Assembly: GCA_024103425.1 (NCBI GenBank) | Contig: JAGFIS010000029.1 | Coordinates: 124,001-188,000, forward strand | Reading direction: 5' to 3' | Origin: Chitinophagaceae bacterium | GTDB lineage: Bacteria > Bacteroidota > Bacteroidia > Chitinophagales > Chitinophagaceae | DNA: 64,000 nucleotides | Shown: positions 26,433 to 35,251 of the stretch, piece by piece | Numbering within the stretch: position 1 is the stretch's first letter | How the letters are laid out: every line of letters begins with the position of its first letter | Translations under genes and position numbers: made by a program | The notes under the pieces: model-generated | Told to the model about the DNA's origin: nothing | Seen by the model: the letters and a program-made list of their open reading frames with translations, nothing else | The model's database searches: none

Positions 26433-29245
26433 TGAGCTTCTAACCAGTTATGGCCGATACCGATCTCTGCATTAACCGGTACTCCATGCGGCAACGGCAT
26501 GGCGTTGATCATCGATTCCAGAATTAACGGACGGATAGTATCCACTTCATCCTTGTGTGCGTCAAACACCAATTCGTCGTGTACCTGCAGTATCATTCTC
26601 GACTTGAACTTATGCTTTGCAAACACTTCAGAAATATCAATCATCGCCAGCTTAATCATATCTGCTGCTGAGCCCTGTATGGGCGAGTTGATCGCCGTGC
26701 GTTCAGCAAATCCGCGAACAGTCCAGTTCTTTGAATTAATATCTTTCAGCCAGCGCTTACGGCCCATCAACGTTTGTACATACCCGTTTGTTCTACAGAA
26801 TTCTATTGTATCCTGCATGTACTTGTCAATTCCGGGAAATTGCTTTTTGTATTCGTCGATAATCTCTTTGGCCTCCGAACGGCTGACGTTGATGTTTTCT
26901 GCCAGCCCGAATGCACTCTGACCGTAGATGATTCCGAAGTTTACGCTCTTAGCCTTGTAACGCATCTCTTTAGTTACTTCCTCTTCAGGAACTTTAAAAA
27001 TACGCGCTGCCGTAGCCGTGTGGATATCCTTACCGTGCTTAAAGGAATCAATCATTGCCTTGTCGCCGCTCACTGCTGCCACAACCCGCAACTCTATCTG
27101 TGAATAGTCGGCAGAAATAATCAGATGATGTTTATCTCTCGGAATGAAGGCTTTTCTGATCTCCCTGCCACGGGCTGTCCGCACGGGGATATTTTGCAGA
27201 TTCGGATTGTTACTGCTCAGTCTGCCTGTCACGGCTATGGCCTGCCCGTAAGAAGTATGCACCCTGCCTGTTTTGGGATTGATCAGCTGCGGCAAGGCAT
27301 CTACATAGGTCGAACGCAGTTTGGTCAGTTCCCTGTAATTCAGAATATCTTCAATAATGGGATTGTCTTTAGCCAGCTTCAGCAAAACATCCTCGCCGGT
27401 GGCATATTGACCGCCCCTGGTTTTCTTGACATTACCGCCAATCTGCATCTTGTCGAACAATACCTCTCCCAATTGCTTCGGCGAAGAAAGATTAAAACGG
27501 ATACCACTTTGCTCAAATACTTTTTCTTCTGCCTCAACGGCCTCTTTCTCCAGTTCTTTAGAATAGGCCTTCAGAAAATCAACATCAATATTCACTCCTT
27601 CAAATTCCATATCGCGCAAAACACGCACGAGCGGCATCTCAATTCTCTCAAATACTTTAACTACTTCGCGTTCTTCTAAAATCGGTTCAAACACCTGCTT
27701 CAGCTGAAAGGTAACATCTGCATCTTCTGATGCGTATTCTTTGATTTCTTCATGAGCGACATCTTTCATGTTACCCTGCCCCTTTCCTTTCTTACCAATC
27801 AGATCGGTAATGGGCACCGGCACATAACCGAGGTATTGAGCACTCAGCAAATCCATATTGCGGCGGCCTTCGCTTTCTATCAGATAATGAGCCAGCATGG
27901 TATCAAAAAGCTTTCCCTTAATATCTGCACCATACCATCGTAGTATCAAAAGATCAAATTTTATATTATGCCCGATCCAGCGTTTTTTCTCATCGTGAAA
28001 AACGGGTTCAAGTTTCTTTAGGATTTCCTCCGCTTTTTTACGGTCGTCAGGAAAAGGGACGTAATAAGCTTTATGCGGTTTAAAACAAAAGCTCATCCCC
28101 ACTAACTCTGCCTCATTGGCATCGAGCCCTGTGGTCTCAGTATCAAAAGCTATTTCCTTTTGATGTTTTAACTCCTGCACCAAATTATAAATCAGCGTAT
28201 CGCTATCGGCAAGAATATATTCGTGAGGTGTATTTTCAATATTCTTTTCTGCTACAAGGCCTCCCGCATCATCCGAAGGATCAACGGCAACCGTTTTTTC
28301 CTTCTCCTGTACAGGCACATTACCGAACAAATCTGCTTGCACTACTTTACCACCTGCATCAAAAACACTGTACCCTTCTCCAAGTATCCGTTTGCCCAAT
28401 GTCTTGAACTCCAGCCGCGTAAAAATATCTTTCAGTTTTTCCTTATCAGGCGACTCTACCCTGAAATCTTTTTCATGAAACTTGCACGGCACATCGGTGA
28501 GAATCGTCGCCAGCCTTTTACTCATCTCGGCAAGTTCTTTTCCTTCCTGCACCTTCTTACCTAAGGCTCCTTTTATATGCTCTGCATTCTTCAGAACATT
28601 TTCCAGAGTGCCATATTCCTTCAGCAATTTGGCAGCCGTCTTCTCTCCCACTCCCGGAATCCCGGGGATGTTATCGCTGGCATCACCCATCAATCCGAGG
28701 ATGTCTATCACCTGGCTCACATTGCTGATGTCCCATTTCTCGCAGACTTCCTTCTCTCCCATAATCTCTACGCTACCACCCTGATAACCGGGTTTATAAA
28801 TCAGAATATTCTCAGTAACCAACTGACCAAAGTCCTTATCGGGAGTAACCATATAAACGGTATATCCTTTCTCTTCGGCCTGCTTTGCCAATGTCCCGAT
28901 AATATCGTCGGCCTCATAACCGTCGTATTCTATGACAGGAATTTTGAATCCTCTGATGATTTCTTTGATATCCGGAATCGCTTCTATAATATCTTCAGGC
29001 ACTTCCTGCCGGTTAGCCTTGTAATCTTCAAACTCTTCATGCCTTTCGGTAGGGGCAGCCGTATCAAATGCAACAGCAAGATGTGTAGGTTTTTCTTTAT
29101 TCAGGAGATCGTAAAGTGTATTGGTAAAAACAAACTGCGCATTGGTATTCTTTCCCGTGGTTGTAATGATCGGCCTTCTTATCAGCGAGTAATAAGAACG
29201 GTAAATAAGCGCCATCGCATCCAGCAAAAACAACTTTTTCTCCAT
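26429..29245 (-). CDS. polA: DNA polymerase I
   Basis: 938 residues with all three domains: 5' nuclease (1 to about 290), 3'-5' exonuclease with DTETTGLDANEAE, and family A polymerase with motif A DYSQIELRVVAA, motif B RYKAKSVNFGIIYG and motif C QVHDEL. The exonuclease Asp-Glu pair is intact, so proofreading is expected. It acts in Okazaki fragment processing and repair. It converges on the methyltransferase gene with a 4-bp overlap of stop codons. Confidence 0.97.
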   Translation of the reverse strand: MEKKLFLLDAMALIYRSYYSLIRRPIITTTGKNTNAQFVFTNTLYDLLNKEKPTHLAVAFDTAAPTERHEEFEDYKANRQEVPEDIIEAIPDIKEIIRGFKIPVIEYDGYEADDIIGTLAKQAEEKGYTVYMVTPDKDFGQLVTENILIYKPGYQGGSVEIMGEKEVCEKWDISNVSQVIDILGLMGDASDNIPGIPGVGEKTAAKLLKEYGTLENVLKNAEHIKGALGKKVQEGKELAEMSKRLATILTDVPCKFHEKDFRVESPDKEKLKDIFTRLEFKTLGKRILGEGYSVFDAGGKVVQADLFGNVPVQEKEKTVAVDPSDDAGGLVAEKNIENTPHEYILADSDTLIYNLVQELKHQKEIAFDTETTGLDANEAELVGMSFCFKPHKAYYVPFPDDRKKAEEILKKLEPVFHDEKKRWIGHNIKFDLLILRWYGADIKGKLFDTMLAHYLIESEGRRNMDLLSAQYLGYVPVPITDLIGKKGKGQGNMKDVAHEEIKEYASEDADVTFQLKQVFEPILEEREVVKVFERIEMPLVRVLRDMEFEGVNIDVDFLKAYSKELEKEAVEAEEKVFEQSGIRFNLSSPKQLGEVLFDKMQIGGNVKKTRGGQYATGEDVLLKLAKDNPIIEDILNYRELTKLRSTYVDALPQLINPKTGRVHTSYGQAIAVTGRLSSNNPNLQNIPVRTARGREIRKAFIPRDKHHLIISADYSQIELRVVAAVSGDKAMIDSFKHGKDIHTATAARIFKVPEEEVTKEMRYKAKSVNFGIIYGQSAFGLAENINVSRSEAKEIIDEYKKQFPGIDKYMQDTIEFCRTNGYVQTLMGRKRWLKDINSKNWTVRGFAERTAINSPIQGSAADMIKLAMIDISEVFAKHKFKSRMILQVHDELVFDAHKDEVDTIRPLILESMINAMPLPHGVPVNAEIGIGHNWLEAH

Positions 29246-29639
29246 CTCACAAATATACCGATGAATTTACGCAGTGAAATTTTGAATTTTCCGGACCAGG
29301 ATAATAGATGGTCTAAAAGACTGACAATCAGTCGATAGAAAAGACTTTTTACTGCCTTCCGCTATTTAGCAGCTAACATCATCCTGAATTTTTGTGATAC
29401 TAAAAATATAAGATTGGCTTTCATAATATCTTTTGGCACTCTTTTAGTGATTTCACTAATATGATTTGGTGTTTTTGATGATAGAATGAATGTCCTGTTA
29501 GAACCAAAGTCTTAGGAGAAACCCGGATAGTTTGTTTATTGATTAAACCCAAGGAATTAAGGCGACCTTTCAAGGCCGCCTTTTTTATGGGATGACATCA
29601 GTTTTTTCTAACTTCTGTGGAATGGGGAATACATTGTGA
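29246..29639 (+). ncRNA. Gap with a plus-strand terminator; candidate small RNA upstream of it
   Basis: No protein gene fits this 394-bp gap, whose flanking genes are both on the minus strand. A plus-strand terminator at 29559-29586 has no plus-strand gene before it. A hairpin TTAGTG-ATTT-CACTAA (29444-29459) and a promoter-like TATGATTTG (29460-29468), with TTG 24 nt upstream, would give an RNA of about 110 nt from roughly 29475 to 29586. The exact ends and even existence are inference; it does not show RNase P or SRP RNA landmarks. Confidence 0.35.
29559..29586 (+). terminator. Orphan intrinsic terminator on the plus strand
   Basis: AAGGCGACCTT and AAGGCCGCCTT pair with one A-C mismatch around a 2-nt TC loop and are followed by TTTTTT. 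There is no T-run in the other orientation, so it serves plus-strand transcription. Confidence 0.75.
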
Positions 29640-30302
29640 CTAGTTGCTCGTCCGGCCATCGCGAACTTTGACTTTTTTCTTTCCGGCGTTCTTTTTCTCG
29701 TAATCGAGTACTTCCTGTGGCTTGATTTTTTTCATGGGCTCTTCCTTAACAAACATGGGTGTCTTGGACGAAGGTACCAGGTGTCCCCGGTCATAAACTT
29801 CCGTCTTTAAAACCCGGCCTGTTTGCGAGTCGTAATAAGTCCACTCCCCATCCTTTACACTATAGGGCTCTGCCTTAATGATTTTGTAACTGATGATTTG
29901 GCCACTGTTCTCACCATATATGGGGATCGTATCGTAAGGCATAGCCGGGTCATACGCACGCCAGCTCTCTTCTCTCAACAGTTCACCAAAAGGAGAGAAA
30001 TACTTTGACTTCCCGTCTTTATCTCCTCTCAGGTAATTTTCCAATGCTATAAAATCGCCGGCCAGAGTGTATTTCCGCCATGCTCCCTCTTTCTTATCAT
30101 CTACAAAATACCCTTCCTCTTCGTACCCTCTTTCACCCCTCAGAGGGTCAACATGTATCACCCAGGGCCCTTGTTTAAGCCCGTTCTGATCAATACGGTT
30201 GAGTGTATCGCCTCTTGGCGATATTTTGAAACTCTTATACTGAGCTTCTGCTCCCAAAAAGAGAAAAACCAATCCGGCTAAAAATGTGAATTTTCTGATC
30301 AT
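29640..30302 (-). CDS. Exported MORN-repeat-like protein (YwqK family)
   Basis: 220 residues with signal peptide (1-20, ending GAEAQ). The middle holds MORN-like units, e.g. GLKQGPWVIH, KKEGAWRKY, ENYLRGDKDGKSKYFSPFG and KDGEWTYYD, as in proteins annotated YwqK-family antitoxins; that antitoxin role is not supported by a toxin gene here. The C-terminus is lysine-rich. It is probably a periplasmic or envelope protein of unknown function, common in Bacteroidota. Confidence 0.75.
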   Translation of the reverse strand: MIRKFTFLAGLVFLFLGAEAQYKSFKISPRGDTLNRIDQNGLKQGPWVIHVDPLRGERGYEEEGYFVDDKKEGAWRKYTLAGDFIALENYLRGDKDGKSKYFSPFGELLREESWRAYDPAMPYDTIPIYGENSGQIISYKIIKAEPYSVKDGEWTYYDSQTGRVLKTEVYDRGHLVPSSKTPMFVKEEPMKKIKPQEVLDYEKKNAGKKKVKVRDGRTSN

Positions 30303-30490
30303 GGGGTTTGCATTGAACTATCTGTAAAAGTAGCGATAAAAACTACCCGTTATCCTTAACATAACGTCAAAATAAGTGGCCTGATTGTCATTTAACGAAA
30401 ATGATCGAAATCATTTCTAAAGAAGATACGAAACTCAATTATGGCGCCGTTAAAAGTTGTAATTTAGAATCGTATTAAAACTGTTGAATC

Positions 30491-30787
30491 ATGAAAGTAA
30501 ATCTGAAATGCCTGAAATTTTCACCCAAAGAGCACCTCAAAGAATTTGTAAATGACAAGGTGAGCAAACTGGAACGATTTGATGACAAAATAATCAGCGC
30601 AGAGGTGACGCTGTATATTCAGGATGGGAAACATATTGACAACAAGGCATGTGACATCAGGCTGGTGGTTCCGGGTAATGATCATATCGTAAAGAAAGCT
30701 GCAACCTCTTTTGAGGCTGCCATTCTCGATGCTGTGGAGACCATGCAAAACTTGTTAAACAGAAGAAGAGAGAAAGCGCCGCATTAG
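30491..30787 (+). CDS. hpf: Ribosome hibernation-promoting factor, short form
   Basis: 98 residues of the HPF/YfiA (RaiA) fold: KFSPKEHLKEFVNDKVSKL helix, basic loop and DIRLVVPGNDHIVKKA. It lacks the C-terminal dimerisation domain of long HPF, so it is the short type that binds the 30S decoding centre and promotes ribosome inactivation in slow growth. It is followed by a strong terminator and stands alone. Confidence 0.9.
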   Translation: MKVNLKCLKFSPKEHLKEFVNDKVSKLERFDDKIISAEVTLYIQDGKHIDNKACDIRLVVPGNDHIVKKAATSFEAAILDAVETMQNLLNRRREKAPH

Positions 30788-30821
30788 AGCGACAAATACA
30801 TTCATCCTGAAAAAGGATGGC

Positions 30822-30850
30822 AAAAAGGTCCGTTGTTACGGGCCTTTTTT
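30822..30850 (+). terminator. Intrinsic terminator after hpf
   Basis: AAAAAGGTCCGT and ACGGGCCTTTTT pair over 12 bp with one G-T wobble and a TGTT loop, ending in a T-run. It lies 35 bp after the hpf stop and may work for both strands. Confidence 0.82.
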
Positions 30851-30879
30851 ATTTGAAGGGTAATAAAAAATTTGCCTGA

Positions 30880-32004
30880 TTACCTCAGCTTCAGATCTGT
30901 CACTACCGGATAATGGTCTGAGTATTTAGCATGCACAACTTTATATTGCTGCACTTCAAAGTGTCTTGACGGGAGCACATAGTCAATGCGCAATGTGGGT
31001 GAGATAAATCTGAAAGTACGTCCGATGAACGTGCCCTTTTTCAGAAACGCATCTTGTAAATTCTTAGTCACCGTAAAGTACGTTCCGGAGTTAGGAACGT
31101 CATTAAAATCACCGCAAGCGATTACGGGATACGGACTGTTTTCCACTTCCCTGTTAATGGCTTCTGCCTGGTACTTTCTGTTGACAAAACCCCACTTCAA
31201 TTTTGATAAAACCGTCCTGCCGCCACTGACATCCGTACCGCCAGACTTTTTAATATTACTCAGACTTTGATAATCCTTATACCCAAATCGCACCGACTCC
31301 AGATGTACCGCCATCAAGCGAACCGTCTGCCCCTCAATATCTACATCTACTGATGCTATCGGCTCGATATTAAGGCCTTTATCCACTTCGATACTCTTGC
31401 CTTCCGAGAGAGGATATTTAGAGAAAATAGCTATCCCGGCATAATATTCATTATCGTGCAACCCATCGTTTTGAAAGTAAAAATGTTCATAACCCATAGA
31501 TTGCAGTATCCCAATATTGGAAGCAAACTTTTTCCTGTTGGTATTTTCAAAGAACTCTTCCAGACAGAGGATATCAGGGTTGTACTTCCTGATTAAACGC
31601 ATCATATCCGGCTGCGACTCCATATTAAAATCCCGTTCTCCGGCAAAACGGATCTGATTCCAGTTGTGTACATTCCACTGCATCACCCTTAAATCCTGCT
31701 CAGCTTTTTCCATTACAAATTTCCCCGGCACGTTAAAAGCAAATGCTGCTCTGATTTGCTGAAAACCGAGAAGTATTACCACCAGACAAGCCCATGCCTT
31801 CCAGGAACGTATCAACAACCAAAATACAGTCGCTATAACCATAGCACCCAATAGCAACGGAAAACCTAAAGCAAGTATGGAAATCATCCAGAATTTACCC
31901 GTATCGATATAAGGTACGGTCAGTGTAATCAGATACAGCATGCATACTGCTATGGTCGCTGTATTTGCCAGCCTGAACACAATATTTACCAATACCTTCT
32001 TCAT
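30880..32004 (-). CDS. Endonuclease/exonuclease/phosphatase family protein with N-terminal membrane helices
   Basis: 374 residues. Two or three N-terminal membrane helices (about 10-85) precede an EEP (DNase I-like) domain with the metal/catalytic motifs MQWNVHNW, DILCLEEFFEN, CGDFNDVPN and the terminal SDHYPVVTDL. Such proteins hydrolyse phosphodiester or phosphate esters (nucleic acid, inositol phosphates or sphingomyelin) outside or at the membrane; the substrate is not predictable here. Catalytic residues appear complete. Confidence 0.88.
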   Translation of the reverse strand: MKKVLVNIVFRLANTATIAVCMLYLITLTVPYIDTGKFWMISILALGFPLLLGAMVIATVFWLLIRSWKAWACLVVILLGFQQIRAAFAFNVPGKFVMEKAEQDLRVMQWNVHNWNQIRFAGERDFNMESQPDMMRLIRKYNPDILCLEEFFENTNRKKFASNIGILQSMGYEHFYFQNDGLHDNEYYAGIAIFSKYPLSEGKSIEVDKGLNIEPIASVDVDIEGQTVRLMAVHLESVRFGYKDYQSLSNIKKSGGTDVSGGRTVLSKLKWGFVNRKYQAEAINREVENSPYPVIACGDFNDVPNSGTYFTVTKNLQDAFLKKGTFIGRTFRFISPTLRIDYVLPSRHFEVQQYKVVHAKYSDHYPVVTDLKLR

Positions 32005-32124
32005 TCCTTAAAGGTGCGAAAATTAAAACCTTAATTTCAAAAGAAACCCCAAAAAATATGCGTAGCTGATCAAAACCCTTATGCTGCCTGAATCTTAGAA
32101 AGGCCGGCTCGAACGAATGAAAAA

Positions 32125-32769
32125 TTATTTTAGTAAATGCAGCCGGGTAGCGAGTGCAATTAAAGTAGCAACATTATGTGTGTTAGTCTTCCTGAAAATA
32201 TTTTTGCGATGTGTGGCAACGGTGAATTCGCTTATAAATAACTCAGAGCCAATTTCGCGGTTGGTCAGCCCTTTACAAATCAACCTGATAATTTCTACCT
32301 CCCGGTCAGACAAGGTCAGTTCCCGTGCTTGTTCACGGTTGCTCCGAACCGATTGCAACTCTTCTATCAGCTCATCAGAAAAATACATTCCACCCTCATT
32401 GACCTTATAAATGGCGGCAAGCAATTCTGCTTTATTCACTGATTTTGGCAAAAAGCCTTTGATGTCTGCCCGTTCTACAAGATCGTAAATGACCTTCGGA
32501 TCATTATTCATCGAAAGAATAATGATTTTAATTTCCGGAAACTTCTCCTGAATCATTAAAGAGGTCTCGTAACCGCTGATCTGTGGCATAATGAGATCGA
32601 TTAAAGCGATATCCACCTTCGTTTCTTCCAATTTCTTAAGCAGTGAAAAGCCGTCAGTATCCTCAAGAACTACATTCAGCCGCTCCTGGTTTTCTAGCAA
32701 TAGTTTGAGTCCGTCGATAACAATCTGATGATCATCCAGAATAGCAATCTTTATGGGCATAGTACTCAT
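32125..32769 (-). CDS. NarL/FixJ-family response regulator
   Basis: 214 residues: receiver domain (1 to about 120) with acidic pocket Asp12/Asp13, phosphoacceptor Asp58 in IALIDLIMP and Lys in FLPKSVN, followed by a LuxR-type HTH (about 150-210) with ELTLSDREVEIIRLICKGLTNREIG. It should be phosphorylated by the histidine kinase encoded 18 bp upstream and bind DNA. Target genes are unknown. Confidence 0.93.
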   Translation of the reverse strand: MSTMPIKIAILDDHQIVIDGLKLLLENQERLNVVLEDTDGFSLLKKLEETKVDIALIDLIMPQISGYETSLMIQEKFPEIKIIILSMNNDPKVIYDLVERADIKGFLPKSVNKAELLAAIYKVNEGGMYFSDELIEELQSVRSNREQARELTLSDREVEIIRLICKGLTNREIGSELFISEFTVATHRKNIFRKTNTHNVATLIALATRLHLLK

Positions 32770-32787
32770 AACCTTTCTGTTTAGTTG

Positions 32788-35049
32788 TTATAGCGGAATC
32801 TCGAATTGCAATTTTGTTCCTTCGCCGGGAGCACTGCTTACTTTATAGGAACCTTTTAAGAATCTAATTCTTGTTGCAATGTTTTCCAGTCCGATTCCAT
32901 TCCTGCTCGCAGTTGTTGAAGTATCAAATCCTTTTCCATTGTCGCTCACGATACCCGATAAGTACTCTATATCTACATTCAGAAGGATATCAATTCTCGA
33001 AGCCTGAGCGTGTTTAATAACATTCTGGATGCTCTCTTGCAGAATGCGGTAAACAATCAGTTGTATTTCGGCACTAACATTCTCGAGCAGTCCGTTCACT
33101 TCAAGATTCACTTTCAGCCGGTTATTACTGATTTTTTCAATCAGCTCTTTCAATGCATTCGCAAGGCCTTTTCTCATTACATTATTGGTCACCAATTCAT
33201 GAGAAACACTTCTCATCTCAAGGATGGAGTCGTCCACTAATTGCAGTGTATTATTGTAAATCTTTGTCATCCTGTCATCCTCAGGCAGATATTCCATTGC
33301 TGCCTGAAGGTTCATCTTGGCTGCACTCAACAACTGGCCGAGTCCGTCGTGCAGGTGCTGGCTCATTCTTGAACGCTCATTTTCTTCGGCACTGATTACA
33401 GCCTTTGCTGCTTTATCCTGTTCTGCTATGAGCACTTCCTGAAACTTTGCTTTTTCGCGAATTTTTCTACGGTTGAAATACAGGATTCCAAGTGCGGCAA
33501 GCAGAACTACCAGGCCACTACCGAATAATAATTGACGGTTCCTTTCTTTTATTGTCAACGACTTATTCTTGTCGCTCAGCTCCAGGATACGAATTTCCTG
33601 CTCCTTATTTTTTATCTGTAATTCGTTATTGGCAATCATCGCGTCTTTGTTCCTGATAGCCAATTCCTGATTCCCGATTTTCAGGTTTTTCTTTTCCAGC
33701 TCTAATTCTTTATTTAGAAGCGACAATTCATTGGCCGCCAGTATCTGGCGTTGTAATTCATTTCTGCTGTTCAATAATTTTATCTTCTCCTCTTTCTTCT
33801 CGGTTTCATACTTCACTTTCAATTCATTCAGATCACTCTGTATCTCCACACTCTTGATGGAATCTGCCAGTGCCTCATATTCCTCCAGAAACTCCCTGCC
33901 TCCGCTTTCCTGAGAACGGTCGAATGCATAAAGCATTTTGAGCTTTAAGATGTCGAGCAATTCCTGGTTATAGTTGTATGCTCTGGCCATCTTCTCAATC
34001 GAAGCAATTTTAGTATTAAACTCATCGTATCTCTTCAGGTTGAGCAACGACTGTGCTACGTTAATGCCCGATGTAATCTTTCCCTGATTGCGTTGGAGCG
34101 AAGCTGTGAGCTTTTCTGCCTGCAGATAATACGACAGTGCTGCTTCTTCGTTCTTTTCATGACGTGCTGCAATTGTCCCAAGATTTTCGTAAGCGTTTAT
34201 CAGCCCGGGTTTGAAGTCGTACTTCTCCATAATCGGGAGGGCTCTGAGAAAACTAGACTTAGACCTTTCGTAGTTTTTTTGTAATCTGTATATTGACCCT
34301 TTTACAAGATAGACTGTAGCAAGCGACCTCTCATCTTTCAGCTCGCGATAAATTTCTTCAGCAGTATTCAGATATTTCTGAGCATCAGTCAACTGATCCA
34401 GACTTTTAAACATAATGCCCAGATTGAACGAAGTATTGGCAACGCCTGTTTTATCTCCGGTCTTTTCGCGAATCTTCAATGCTTCCAGAGCATACGGAAC
34501 TGCAGTCTTAAAATTTCCTCTGAAGGCATAAACATTTGCTTTGTTAGACAAGACCAGGGCCTCTTCACTTTTCATTGCCAGCGACCTGTAAATACTAATT
34601 GCCTGATCAAAATCTTCCAAAGCTCCATCATCATCTTCCATTTCCGACTTCAGGTTTCCGCGGTTATTGTACAAGTCTGCCAGATCTATCTGAAGATTTT
34701 CTCTTCTTGCAATGCTGATTCCCTGATTAACTTCCCGTAATGCTTTTTCAGAATCAGAATAATTCTGGTAAAGAGTACTCCTGTTTTTATGGTAAAACAC
34801 CTGATAGATGGCACTTTGCGAATACAACTCTTTCTTCCATAACTGCAAGTAGTATTCGGCATTTGCCGAATCATAATCTATCAGCTCAGTAATGATGCTT
34901 TCAAGTAACGGTTTCTTTTCTTTCAGGGAAATATTCCCGCTCCGGTTCAGCACCTTGATAAGGCTGTCAGTACGGCTTTTATTCTGTGCCGGACAAACGA
35001 TACTCGTCAAGACAAACAGAACAGTAAGAATTGGAAATATCAATTGCAC
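32788..35049 (-). CDS. TPR-containing sensor histidine kinase (NarX/HisKA_3 type)
   Basis: 753 residues. A signal peptide (1-21) is followed by about seven TPR units (about 60-400) in the periplasm, a long coiled coil of NxELxxKNKExxI repeats (about 425-500), one membrane helix (about 507-527) and a cytoplasmic HisKA_3 domain with phospho-His567 in HLHDGLGQLL, then a HATPase with DNGKGFD and GIGLENIATRI. It pairs with the response regulator 18 bp downstream. The periplasmic TPR/coiled-coil input is common in Bacteroidota; the ligand is unknown. Confidence 0.92.
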   Translation of the reverse strand: MQLIFPILTVLFVLTSIVCPAQNKSRTDSLIKVLNRSGNISLKEKKPLLESIITELIDYDSANAEYYLQLWKKELYSQSAIYQVFYHKNRSTLYQNYSDSEKALREVNQGISIARRENLQIDLADLYNNRGNLKSEMEDDDGALEDFDQAISIYRSLAMKSEEALVLSNKANVYAFRGNFKTAVPYALEALKIREKTGDKTGVANTSFNLGIMFKSLDQLTDAQKYLNTAEEIYRELKDERSLATVYLVKGSIYRLQKNYERSKSSFLRALPIMEKYDFKPGLINAYENLGTIAARHEKNEEAALSYYLQAEKLTASLQRNQGKITSGINVAQSLLNLKRYDEFNTKIASIEKMARAYNYNQELLDILKLKMLYAFDRSQESGGREFLEEYEALADSIKSVEIQSDLNELKVKYETEKKEEKIKLLNSRNELQRQILAANELSLLNKELELEKKNLKIGNQELAIRNKDAMIANNELQIKNKEQEIRILELSDKNKSLTIKERNRQLLFGSGLVVLLAALGILYFNRRKIREKAKFQEVLIAEQDKAAKAVISAEENERSRMSQHLHDGLGQLLSAAKMNLQAAMEYLPEDDRMTKIYNNTLQLVDDSILEMRSVSHELVTNNVMRKGLANALKELIEKISNNRLKVNLEVNGLLENVSAEIQLIVYRILQESIQNVIKHAQASRIDILLNVDIEYLSGIVSDNGKGFDTSTTASRNGIGLENIATRIRFLKGSYKVSSAPGEGTKLQFEIPL

Positions 35050-35205
35050 GGGCCCATTGGTTTTGTCAGCAAATTTATTTAGGCAATATATTTTAGTTTT
35101 CCGTTATTCTGCACTTCCGGACACGGATTTTCAAAGTTTACAAAAAAGGGTACGGAGGTTGTAAACTATGGACACTTACCGCAATCGTGCAGTCTCTTTA
35201 TGAAA

Positions 35206-35235
35206 TAAAAACAGGCCGCTCCCACGAACGGCCCG
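35206..35235 (-). terminator. Terminator after the beta-propeller protein gene
   Basis: GGCCG arms (35214-35218 and 35229-35233) enclose a 10-nt loop and on the minus strand are followed by TGTTTTTATTT. It lies 16 bp after the stop at 35252 and before the kinase gene. Confidence 0.65.
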
Positions 35236-35251
35236 TCAAAATAACCACCAG

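Noticed and set aside
27125..29338. Plus-strand frames up to 253 codons over polA
   Set aside because: Antisense to polymerase motifs; composition reflects the complementary strand.
29246..29586. RNase P RNA, tmRNA or SRP RNA
   Set aside because: The stretch is too short or lacks the expected core motifs of each; only a generic small RNA is supported.
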